The position numbers were made by a program, and so were the translations under genes. A stretch of 64,000 nucleotides of DNA. It comes from JAGRAX01 sp041391365 (GTDB lineage Bacteria > Bdellovibrionota_G > JALEGL01 > JAGRMV01). Positions 26,139 through 33,328 of this stretch are shown piece by piece (the first letter of the stretch is position 1; the number at the start of each line of letters is the position of its first letter). The notes under the pieces are model-generated. The model was not told the DNA's origin. It was given only the letters and a program-made list of their open reading frames with translations, and ran no database searches. The DNA is taken from contig JAWKOC010000002.1 of NCBI GenBank assembly GCA_041391365.1, positions 62,001-126,000 of the forward strand. The letters are read 5' to 3'.

Positions 26139-27632
26139 ATGAGCGTATCTGAAGTGATGCTGGTGTTTCTCGAAGGAGAAAACGAAGGCGTAGAAATCAA
26201 ATTGACCCCTCCTCGCGAGCTTACCCTAGGTCGCAGTGAGGAGTGCGACGTGTTTTTGGGGGAGAAAAAAATTTCCCGAAAGCACTTGACGGTGATCGTC
26301 CGAAAAGACGCTGTGATTGCCAGAGATCTGGGATCCACCAATGGATCTTTCGTCAACAAGAACAAAATTTCTGAAGTGGTCCTCCAAGATGGAGATGGCC
26401 TCAAGCTCGGGGCGAGTGTGATCCAGGTCCTCATCAAAGAAGCGGATGAAGACATTGTGGTAGAGGCTCCTACAGCGATCGACATGGACGAGTCTGAAGC
26501 TCCAACGGGAACCAACCCTCGCAAAAAAGCTGTCCAGGAAATCAGCCTGGATGAAGCCTTGGAAGAAGACAACATAAAAATTGATACAGACGATACCGAT
26601 GACGACGATGAGGAAGATGATGAGCCGATTGTCGAATACGAACCTTCGGTGGTGTACGAACCTTCGGAGCCCGATCTCGATGACAAAGACTCCAGTGCAA
26701 GTTTGAATTTGGATGAGGCCATGGATGAAGAACCTAGTTTGTCCATGTCAGAAGAAGTCTCCGATCCAGGTCTAGGTCTTTCGGAAGAAAGTTCTCTGAT
26801 GGAAGAGTCTGCTTCCATGGAGGAAGAGGAAGAGGTTTCCGATGAGCCGCTCGACTTGGATGGTGGAGGTGAAGATGATGAGTTTTCCATGTCCATGGAC
26901 GATGAAAAATCCGATGATGGTGGTCATGAATTTTCTATGGAGCAAAACGTAGATTCAGAACCCTCGTTGGAGCTTGATTTGACGGGGGATCAACAGCAAA
27001 TCGATTTTTCGGTACCTGAATACCAGGATCAAGATCATGAAGAAAATTCAGAAGTCAGTCAGATCAAGGGCAAAACTTTGTCCGGAGATTTGGCCGCCAT
27101 GAGTCTTGCGGACTTGCTTCAGAACATCGATCAGAACAAAAAAACAGGATACGTCGAGCTCGTCAACAAACAATCTCAACAAAAAGGTACGGCTCTGATC
27201 CAAGCAGGCAAAGTTGTATCAGCCTCTGTGGGAAGCTGTGTTGGCAAAAAAGCCATTTATCGATTGATCACATGGAAAAAAGGAAATTTTGAGTTTCATC
27301 CTTTGGAAAAATCCGATGAAAAATTCAAAAAGAACAAAGAAAAACCCATTGAGGATTCGATCGAAAGTCTTCTCATGGAGGGTTTTCGACAATACGACGA
27401 GTTGAAAAAAATCAAAAAAGTGCTTCCTTCGCCAGAACAAAAACTCAAGTTGAAAAAAAATCTCTCCAGTCCTTTGTCCAAACTGCATCCTCGTGTGCTG
27501 GACTTGCTTCAGGTGATCATGGCTCACTCCACAGTTCAGGATGTTCTCGACAACAGTGATAGTTCAGACTTGGAAACGTCCAAAGTCATTTTCTTCTTGA
27601 TCAAAAAAGGCTATCTCGACGTAATCGATTGA
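26139..27632 (+). CDS. FHA-domain protein with acidic linker and C-terminal DUF4388
   Basis: A 497-residue protein with an N-terminal FHA domain (ELTLGRSEECDVFLGEKKIS, STNGSFVNKNKI). A ~210-residue very acidic, Ser-rich low-complexity linker follows (runs such as DTDDTDDDDEEDDEP and SASMEEEEEVSDEP). It ends in a DUF4388/PATAN-like domain (TLSGDLAAMSLADLLQNIDQ, GTALIQAGKVVSASVGSCVG, GNFEFHP) and a C-terminal helical part. DUF4388 proteins are common in Myxococcota and Bdellovibrionota and are often linked to two-component signalling or gliding. The FHA part probably docks the protein to a phosphorylated partner. pilA is convergent and ends 69 bases away. Confidence 0.88.
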   Translation: MSVSEVMLVFLEGENEGVEIKLTPPRELTLGRSEECDVFLGEKKISRKHLTVIVRKDAVIARDLGSTNGSFVNKNKISEVVLQDGDGLKLGASVIQVLIKEADEDIVVEAPTAIDMDESEAPTGTNPRKKAVQEISLDEALEEDNIKIDTDDTDDDDEEDDEPIVEYEPSVVYEPSEPDLDDKDSSASLNLDEAMDEEPSLSMSEEVSDPGLGLSEESSLMEESASMEEEEEVSDEPLDLDGGGEDDEFSMSMDDEKSDDGGHEFSMEQNVDSEPSLELDLTGDQQQIDFSVPEYQDQDHEENSEVSQIKGKTLSGDLAAMSLADLLQNIDQNKKTGYVELVNKQSQQKGTALIQAGKVVSASVGSCVGKKAIYRLITWKKGNFEFHPLEKSDEKFKKNKEKPIEDSIESLLMEGFRQYDELKKIKKVLPSPEQKLKLKKNLSSPLSKLHPRVLDLLQVIMAHSTVQDVLDNSDSSDLETSKVIFFLIKKGYLDVID

Positions 27633-27641
27633 TGCAAGTGC

Positions 27642-27660
27642 CTTGTGCAAGGCAACCCTC
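27642..27660. terminator. small hairpin between convergent FHA-DUF4388 and pilA genes
   Basis: TGCCTTG and CAAGGCA separated by TG form a tight hairpin 10 bases after the plus-strand stop. There is no T tract, so a terminator function is uncertain. Confidence 0.3.
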
Positions 27661-27701
27661 CAGCGATTCTACACGATATTGTGCAAATTCATTTGTGCGA
27701 T

Positions 27702-28328
27702 CTATTGCAGATCTTGCACGCGAATCAGATCAGGTTGGTCGATCACTTTTACAAACATCGAACAAGTATTATCAAGCACCTGATTCCCAACGGCCACAAC
27801 CACAAACCAATTGCTCAGCGGAGAAGCCACAATCCCCCAATCATCTGGGCTAAATCCTGTGAGGTTGTCACAGGTTTCACCCGTCGAAGTTTCCAAGGTG
27901 CTCAAAGGAAGGTCAGCCGTAGAATCTACAAAATCTCCAGAGGTATCAGGGTTGGAAGATCCATCGAATCTTCCGGCAAAAGCGCGATACGAAAAACGAA
28001 CCAAGGTGTTGTTGGGAAGAACAGCTCCCAAGTTGTTCCATGATGTGGTGGTATTGTTGATTACAAAAGACAACGAGTTAGAGGTGTCTGCTGAAGAAGG
28101 CACATTGGCAGGATTTGCGGTGGTGGTAATGTATTCGTTGACTTCAGTGAAATATGCTTCTTCCAATTGAGCGATGGTATTGAGGTTTGCGTACACTTCG
28201 GATGTACGAGCTTTTCGAATGTAGTTGGAATAGGTGGGGATCGCAATCGCCGACAAAATTCCCACGATGACCACGGTCACCATCAATTCGATCAAAGAAA
28301 ATCCCAGTCGGGAAGTTTGTTTTTTCAT
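27702..28328 (-). CDS. pilA: type IV pilin (PilA-like)
   Basis: This 208-residue prepilin has a short leader MKKQTSRLG cut before FSLIELMVTVVIVGILSAIA, the type III signal with Glu5 (FSLIE). The hydrophobic N-terminal helix continues into IPTYSNYIRKARTSEVYANL. The globular part has two cysteines (GETCDNL and NTCSMF) that could form the C-terminal D-loop disulfide. The size is large for PilA but normal for deltaproteobacterial-type pilins. PilT is encoded 16 kb upstream. It could be the major pilin or a minor pseudopilin; no other pilus assembly genes are adjacent. Confidence 0.86.
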   Translation of the reverse strand: MKKQTSRLGFSLIELMVTVVIVGILSAIAIPTYSNYIRKARTSEVYANLNTIAQLEEAYFTEVNEYITTTANPANVPSSADTSNSLSFVINNTTTSWNNLGAVLPNNTLVRFSYRAFAGRFDGSSNPDTSGDFVDSTADLPLSTLETSTGETCDNLTGFSPDDWGIVASPLSNWFVVVAVGNQVLDNTCSMFVKVIDQPDLIRVQDLQ

Positions 28329-28424
28329 AGTCTTTTATTGTAACACAAAACCTTTGCTTGAAAGGGAGCTTCTCACGAAAAAGGCAAAAATCAAACAATA
28401 TTAGCGATCTTTCCTGCCTCTATC

Positions 28425-29807
28425 TCAATGCGTTGGCTTGGTTTTGTGCAGTGCAAGAGCTCTCAGTAGCTTCTCTTCCACCTGCTGAATTTTCCATGTT
28501 GGCTGGGCGGTATCTTCGAACAGAAACGCAAAGGCCATCTCGGCATGATCTTGGTTTTGCACCAAGCCCACCAAGGACACCACATCTTTGAGACTGCCCG
28601 ATTTTGCGCGGACCACTCCTCGCAACACTGGATCTTTGAAACGACGAAGGGTGCCATCTTTTCCATAAACACTCATGGAGCTGATCCACTCCGGCCCAAA
28701 TTCAAAATGCTTTTTTCCTTCCAACACCACATCCGTCATCCAGCTTGCGCTGACTTTGGTGCCTCGGGAAAGCCCGGAGGCATTTTGAAGAACCATATCT
28801 TTGGAACTCGGCAAATGACTCGTGATCCATTGATCGATGGCCGCCATGCCAGATTCATAGGTATGTGAGGGAGAAAGTTGATACACCAAACTCTCCGCAA
28901 AAAAATTGCTGCTGAATTTGTTCATCCCGTGCACGATCCACGACAAAGGTTTGGATTCATAATCAAATAACTTTTGTGCATCCTGCGTGCAGGACTGTTT
29001 TGTCCATGATTGACCCAGCATTCCTCCCTGTAAACGATAGTAGTGAGAAAATGTTTTCCAAAAATACTCCAAGGGATCTGGTACCGAACGATACAGAAAA
29101 ATTGTTTTTCCGGGAGGCACTTTTCCGTTCAGGCGAATGATCCACTGATCTTTTTTGGTTTCAATTTCCACGCCAACATCTTTCATGCCTGCATTTTTGC
29201 TGGAGGAGACCTGTGATTGAACCACAACATCTGGCAAAGGTGGCTGAATTCTGATCCATGCGGGTTTGCCATGGTCTTGTCCTTCGATTTCAATCGTAAT
29301 GGAATTGTGATTGAGCGACAGAGGACTCAACACTGCGGCGAACGAACGATGATGATCCCCAGAAAAATCTTCTGCATAACTTCGGTTGCTTTCAAACATC
29401 GAAACATCCAAAATCACATTTTCAATGGTGGGCATTTTGGCAAACAAACGTTCGGTCAGTAGCCACATGTCTTCCTGAACAAATGAGGGATCTCCACCTC
29501 CACGAACGCACAAATCTTTTCCCTGTCGTAGCAAGGATGTCGAAAAACGATGCTGCGTCCCCAAAAGATCCAAGGCCACCAAAGAAGTCACCAGTTTGAT
29601 GGAGGACGCGGGGTTGATCAATGCATTGGGATTTTTTTCAAACACCACCTGACCTGTGGAGGCATTCCGAACCGAAATCGAGATGGATTTTTTCGTCAGA
29701 TGTTCACTGGCAAGAATCTTCGTTAGTTCCTGTTCCAACTCTTGGTCTGCAAAACCTACGGAGCTGATCAAACACAATCCTACACAAACGGCTTTTGAAA
29801 TCTTCAT
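28425..29807 (-). CDS. dacB: D-alanyl-D-alanine carboxypeptidase/endopeptidase (PBP4, S13)
   Basis: PBP4 is a periplasmic class C penicillin-binding protein that trims or cleaves peptidoglycan crosslinks. The 460-residue product has a signal peptide (MKISKAVCVGLCLISSVGFA). The catalytic S-x-x-K is in NPASSIKLVTSLVALDLLG, followed by RGGGDPSFVQED (typical of S13), the S-x-N in FSSNFFAESLVYQ, and the K-S-G form of KTG in RAKSGSLKDVVSLVG. ATG 29807 is chosen because the longer frame upstream lacks export features and the signal peptide starts here. It is divergent from nagZ; both act on murein, so the shared promoter region may coordinate turnover and recycling. Confidence 0.92.
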   Translation of the reverse strand: MKISKAVCVGLCLISSVGFADQELEQELTKILASEHLTKKSISISVRNASTGQVVFEKNPNALINPASSIKLVTSLVALDLLGTQHRFSTSLLRQGKDLCVRGGGDPSFVQEDMWLLTERLFAKMPTIENVILDVSMFESNRSYAEDFSGDHHRSFAAVLSPLSLNHNSITIEIEGQDHGKPAWIRIQPPLPDVVVQSQVSSSKNAGMKDVGVEIETKKDQWIIRLNGKVPPGKTIFLYRSVPDPLEYFWKTFSHYYRLQGGMLGQSWTKQSCTQDAQKLFDYESKPLSWIVHGMNKFSSNFFAESLVYQLSPSHTYESGMAAIDQWITSHLPSSKDMVLQNASGLSRGTKVSASWMTDVVLEGKKHFEFGPEWISSMSVYGKDGTLRRFKDPVLRGVVRAKSGSLKDVVSLVGLVQNQDHAEMAFAFLFEDTAQPTWKIQQVEEKLLRALALHKTKPTH

Positions 29808-29964
29808 GATTGGATTGTACCTCAGGCTCTGCCATTGTGGAGGAAATAAGGACTTTCCCCTACAGCTTTTGCCGCGTTCAAACGCATTTTCCTTAGCCAA
29901 GCCTTTGCAGATCGGGTACAACTTTGCGCAGTTTCTTGGAGAATGAAAAAAAGGAATCATTGGA

Positions 29965-31080
29965 ATGACAGCATCGAACCAAAGCAAAGCCTTGCAGTCC
30001 CTGAAAAAAAACATCGGACAACTTTTGATGATGGGGCTTGAAAGCACGCAGCTCAATCCACAGGAAAAACAAACTCTTGAGCAGTGCAACATTGGGGGCG
30101 TGATTTATTTCAAACGCAACATCGAAAACCCTGATCAAATCCGAAGCCTCAGTGACCAGATCTATCGACATACCCAAGATCTTCCTTTGATTGCAATCGA
30201 TCAGGAGGGTGGAATCGTCACACGGCTTCATGAACCTTTTACCGTGTTTCCCGGAAATTCTTATCTAGGCAACTGTTACAAAAACAACAAAAATGCGCAG
30301 CTCGCGGCATCCCAGGCCCAGGCGATGGCCAAAGAACTCAAAGCCGTGGGAATCAATTTGAATTTTACGCCTGTGGTCGACGTTCATAGCAATCCCAAAA
30401 ACCCGGTCATTGGCCCACGTGCATTTGATTCAGACCCCAAAAATGTATCGACCTTGGCCAAAATCACGATCGCGCAATACAAAAAAGAAAAGGTCATTTG
30501 CTGTGCCAAACATTTTCCGGGCCATGGAGACACGGATCTGGACTCACATTTTGATCTTCCCACCATCACCGCCACCAAAAAAGTGTTGTGGGATCGAGAA
30601 TTGGTGCCCTTCCGAGCTTCGATCGCGACCGCAGTGCCCACCATCATGACAGCTCACATCATGTTTCCGGCCCTGGACAAAAAATATCCAGCCACGTTAT
30701 CCAAGAAAATTTTGGAAGGCCTCTTGCGTCAAGAGTTGGGATACAAGGGTGTGATCATCAGTGATGATTTGGAAATGAAAGCCATCGCCAAACACATGCC
30801 GATCAGCGAAGCCGCAGTCATGGCCTTTGCGGCGGGTGTTGATCTGGCTTTGGTGTGCAAGTCCTTGGGCGAGTTGCAGGCCAGTTTTGAGGCCCTGATC
30901 AAGGCTGCGGAAAAAGGAAAACTCACCCAAGAGCGTCTTTCTCAGGCTCTTCGTCGGGTTCGCAGTCTCAAACGCAGGTACCTCAATCGAATGGCCTTTG
31001 AAAAACTAAAAAGGCCCACCAAATATGCGTGGGCAACGCATAAGAGGCTTGCGGAAAAAATTAAAAGTTTGGGTGCTTAG
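29965..31080 (+). CDS. nagZ: beta-N-acetylhexosaminidase NagZ (GH3)
   Basis: NagZ removes N-acetylglucosamine from anhydromuropeptides during cell-wall recycling in the cytoplasm. The 371-residue single-domain GH3 enzyme has no signal peptide. It has GGVIYFKRNIENPDQI, the substrate loop AIDQEGGIVTRL, the catalytic Asp-His dyad loop KHFPGHGDTDLDSHFDLP and the nucleophile Asp in GVIISDDLEMKAI. AAGGA lies 10 bases before ATG 29965. The length is slightly above E. coli NagZ (341) because of a basic C-terminal tail (RVRSLKRRYLNRM...). The divergent dacB encodes a murein endopeptidase. Confidence 0.93.
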   Translation: MTASNQSKALQSLKKNIGQLLMMGLESTQLNPQEKQTLEQCNIGGVIYFKRNIENPDQIRSLSDQIYRHTQDLPLIAIDQEGGIVTRLHEPFTVFPGNSYLGNCYKNNKNAQLAASQAQAMAKELKAVGINLNFTPVVDVHSNPKNPVIGPRAFDSDPKNVSTLAKITIAQYKKEKVICCAKHFPGHGDTDLDSHFDLPTITATKKVLWDRELVPFRASIATAVPTIMTAHIMFPALDKKYPATLSKKILEGLLRQELGYKGVIISDDLEMKAIAKHMPISEAAVMAFAAGVDLALVCKSLGELQASFEALIKAAEKGKLTQERLSQALRRVRSLKRRYLNRMAFEKLKRPTKYAWATHKRLAEKIKSLGA

Positions 31081-31097
31081 AAAAAAATGATTACAAT
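31069..31097 (+). promoter_or_regulatory. candidate promoter of the exbB-exbD cluster
   Basis: TTGGGT at 31069-31074, a 17-base spacer and TACAAT at 31092-31097 (5 of 6 to the -10 consensus). It overlaps the end of nagZ and lies 28 bases before exbB, whose start has GGAGG upstream. Confidence 0.4.
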
Positions 31098-31124
31098 GTT
31101 CACCATGTTCGGAGGAAAATAACC

Positions 31125-31757
31125 ATGGAAAATTTTTGGGATGTATTTAAGGCCAGTCCATTCATGTGGATCAATGCGTTTGTTTCATTGGTCGCGGTGG
31201 CACTGATCTTGTGGCGTTTTTTGCGTTTGAAATTTGTGTATGACATCGACGCCAAGAAATTTTTGCAGCACGTTGAAAAACACATTTTGGCCAATGACTT
31301 GACTCAAGCCATCAACCACTGCAACACCTCCAATGCTCCGTTGTCCAAGGTCGTCAAATCTGGACTCATTCGAGCCAACCAAGGTCACATGGCCATTTCC
31401 ATGGGACTCGATGAATCCATGTTGGACGTGACCCCCAAAGTGGAAAAAGGCGTAGGCGCTCTGTGGTCTCTGGCCAACATTGCCACACTGATCGGACTGA
31501 TCGGAACCATCTTCGGATTGATTCAATCTTTTGCGGGTTTGTCGGTAGCCACTCCTGAGCAGCGAGCCAAACTCCTCGGCGCCGGTATTGCGGAAGCCTT
31601 GTACAACACCGCCTTGGGATTGACGATCGCGGTAATTTGTATCGTGGCGCATTTGATTTTGTCGAGCCTTGCCAAAAGAATTTTGGACGATACCGATTAC
31701 GGATCCAGCAAAGTTGAAAATTTGTTGAACTTGCGCAAAGACACTGCCAAAGCCTAA
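31125..31757 (+). CDS. MotA/TolQ/ExbB-family proton channel protein
   Basis: This 210-residue inner-membrane protein has three TM helices: one near residues 15-35 (INAFVSLVAVALILWRFLRL), then SLANIATLIGLIGTIFGLIQ and ALYNTALGLTIAVICIVAHL. It has the conserved TolQ/ExbB P-loop-like region TPKVEKGVGALWSLANIATL and G-T-x-x-G-L. It forms the pentameric channel that couples proton flow to periplasmic work. GGAGGAAAA precedes ATG 31125. Two ExbD-type genes follow and then an OmpA-type lipoprotein, so this is a complete motor set. It could be Tol-Pal-like, a TonB-energising unit or a gliding motor like Agl/Glt; no TolA, TolB or TonB is visible here. Confidence 0.9.
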   Translation: MENFWDVFKASPFMWINAFVSLVAVALILWRFLRLKFVYDIDAKKFLQHVEKHILANDLTQAINHCNTSNAPLSKVVKSGLIRANQGHMAISMGLDESMLDVTPKVEKGVGALWSLANIATLIGLIGTIFGLIQSFAGLSVATPEQRAKLLGAGIAEALYNTALGLTIAVICIVAHLILSSLAKRILDDTDYGSSKVENLLNLRKDTAKA

Positions 31758-31826
31758 GGACAAGCCTTGGCAAGCGTGTGCAAAAGACAGACAAAGAATA
31801 GTAAGAAGTAGTACGTAGAGGAAAGC

Positions 31827-32321
31827 GTGGGCCGCAGAAAACAACACAACGATGAAATGGGCCAAGAGCTCAACCTGGTTCCCTACATGGACATCATGGT
31901 GAACTTGGTGCTTTTCATGCTCGTGAACATCATCAGTTTTTTGAGTTTCACCATCCTCAATACCTCCATCCCCACACTTTCCGATGGTACTTCCAAAGAT
32001 GATCAATTGGCGGTTCGTGTGGATGTAGAATCTTCCTCCTACAAATTCGTCGTCACTCAAGGAGACAAAGTCATTGTCAACGCGGTTCTTCCCAAGATCG
32101 CAGGCCCTGATGGAGAAAAAATCTACGACACAGAAAAACTCTTGCAACTGGCCGAGAGTGCCAAAGAAAAATATCCTTTGGGAGGGCAAATTCTTTTGAA
32201 TATGTCGGCCAACGTCAAATACGAAGATCTTGTGTCCACCATGGATGCTGTGGCCGAGACCCAGCCTGGACTTGCAGATTTGTTCATTGAACCAACCTTG
32301 AACATTTTGTGGGGGAGTTAG
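31827..32321 (+). CDS. ExbD/TolR-family protein 1
   Basis: This 164-residue protein has one N-terminal TM helix (VNLVLFMLVNIISFLSFTIL) preceded by the family motif ELNLVPYMDIM with the proton-carrying Asp22. The periplasmic domain (about 45-164) has the TolR-like beta-alpha pattern including YEDLVSTMDAVAETQPG. The GTG start at 31827 has AGAGGAAA upstream. The basic N-terminus (MGRRKQHNDEMGQ) is cytoplasmic. It lies 69 bases after exbB and 3 bases before the second ExbD gene. The pair suggests a heterodimeric plug in the motor. Confidence 0.88.
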   Translation: MGRRKQHNDEMGQELNLVPYMDIMVNLVLFMLVNIISFLSFTILNTSIPTLSDGTSKDDQLAVRVDVESSSYKFVVTQGDKVIVNAVLPKIAGPDGEKIYDTEKLLQLAESAKEKYPLGGQILLNMSANVKYEDLVSTMDAVAETQPGLADLFIEPTLNILWGS

Positions 32322-32324
32322 ATC

Positions 32325-32924
32325 ATGAGTCAGCAAAGCCACCCCAATTCTTCCTCAGAGCTCGAACAATACGTTGCTCGAAAAAAGAGAAAAGAAAAAC
32401 GAGCCAAACGAAAAAGATCCAATGATGTCGTCGCCAAGGAAATCAACCTGGTGGCCATGATGGATGTGCTCACCATCCTTTTGATCTTTTTGTTGAAAAG
32501 TTATTCCGTGAGCGCACTTTCTATCCCTGTGGGTGGAACCATCAGCATTCCGTTGTCCAAGCAGACCATCAACCCAAAAGAAGCGGTGAAACTCACCATC
32601 ACAAGCATCAAAGGTTCTACACCCGGGGTCATTGCTGTGGATGAAGAGGCCATTGTGGAACTTACGCCAGAATTTTTGGCGCAGTATCAGACCCGCTTGC
32701 AAAAAGGGGACTACACCATCAAAGAGGTCAAACTCGCTCTGGAAAAAAAGAAACGTCTGATCAAAGCCATGGCCAGCATTGTGGATGATGTCGTATTCGA
32801 TGGCAAAATCATGGTCATCGCAGACAAAGAAACTCCAAGTTGGTTGATTCTCAGTGTCCTCGGGACATCCGCCGAAGCTGAATTCACGCAGTATCAGTTG
32901 GCCGCTGTTCGCAAGAGTCAATAA
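32325..32924 (+). CDS. ExbD/TolR-family protein 2
   Basis: This 199-residue protein has a strongly basic cytoplasmic N-terminus (ARKKRKEKRAKRKRSND). The TM segment follows the motif EINLVAMMDVLTILLIFLLK, with Asp47 as the proton site. The periplasmic domain is larger than in the first ExbD. It follows the first gene after 3 bases and must be co-expressed with it. AglS/AglV in Myxococcus are a comparable TolR pair with one TolQ, which is the basis for suggesting a gliding- or envelope-type motor rather than TonB energisation. This is inference from gene content only. Confidence 0.87.
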   Translation: MSQQSHPNSSSELEQYVARKKRKEKRAKRKRSNDVVAKEINLVAMMDVLTILLIFLLKSYSVSALSIPVGGTISIPLSKQTINPKEAVKLTITSIKGSTPGVIAVDEEAIVELTPEFLAQYQTRLQKGDYTIKEVKLALEKKKRLIKAMASIVDDVVFDGKIMVIADKETPSWLILSVLGTSAEAEFTQYQLAAVRKSQ

Positions 32925-33328
32925 CCCTTTGTGGGTGCCTCCTTTCATTCTTATCCTCTCTAATAATGTATTTCTAGGAACATGGTACCGATCCGTGGGT
33001 ATGGATTCTGGCTATTACATTCTCTCTGCACATGGACCTCCGTCCCCTTTTTGGGGGGCGAAAACTTCCTTGACATCCAACAACGCAAAGTGTTAGTTGA
33101 GGGTGGAATGCGCGTACCCCAGGGGGAGAACCTGAGACATCTTCATCGCAAGGTGAGACAAGCTCGAACCCCCCGAGGCTTTTCGACAGAAACATAAAAG
33201 GTTAAAAACATTACCTTTTTTGATCTTCGAAGTTGGTACGCATGTTGCGTAAGCATAGGGTGGAGGACTGCGATCTGCCCTGGGGCAGTGGCAGCAAATG
33301 CAATCAGTTGTCTTGGAGGACAATGAAC
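32925..33328. other. long leader between exbD2 and the OmpA lipoprotein gene
   Basis: About 400 bases without a supported gene. It holds a REP1 copy (33034-33058) and a TTGACA at 33070-33075 without a good -10. It also has a hairpin AAAAGGT/ACCTTTTTT at 33196-33222 with T6, which could end transcription or attenuate it. A small CTGCCC/GGGCAG hairpin (33276-33289) lies just before the ribosome site. The 33233 ATG is in frame with the next gene but would hide its lipoprotein signal. Confidence 0.45.
33034..33058 (-). repeat. REP1 repeat copy, solo
   Basis: GGACCTCCGTCCCC followed by TTTTTGGGGGG, so the copy forms its own CCCC/GGGG hairpin. It sits in the spacer between exbD2 and the OmpA lipoprotein gene. 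Confidence 0.65.

Noticed and set aside
31185..32342. 385-codon minus-strand frame
   Set aside because: It runs antisense to the exbB-exbD genes and is rich in His/Gln/Gly from complementary codons; shadow frame.
33060..33232. Cyclic di-GMP (GEMM) riboswitch ahead of the OmpA lipoprotein
   Set aside because: The conserved GEMM core and tetraloop receptor could not be matched; only generic hairpins are present.
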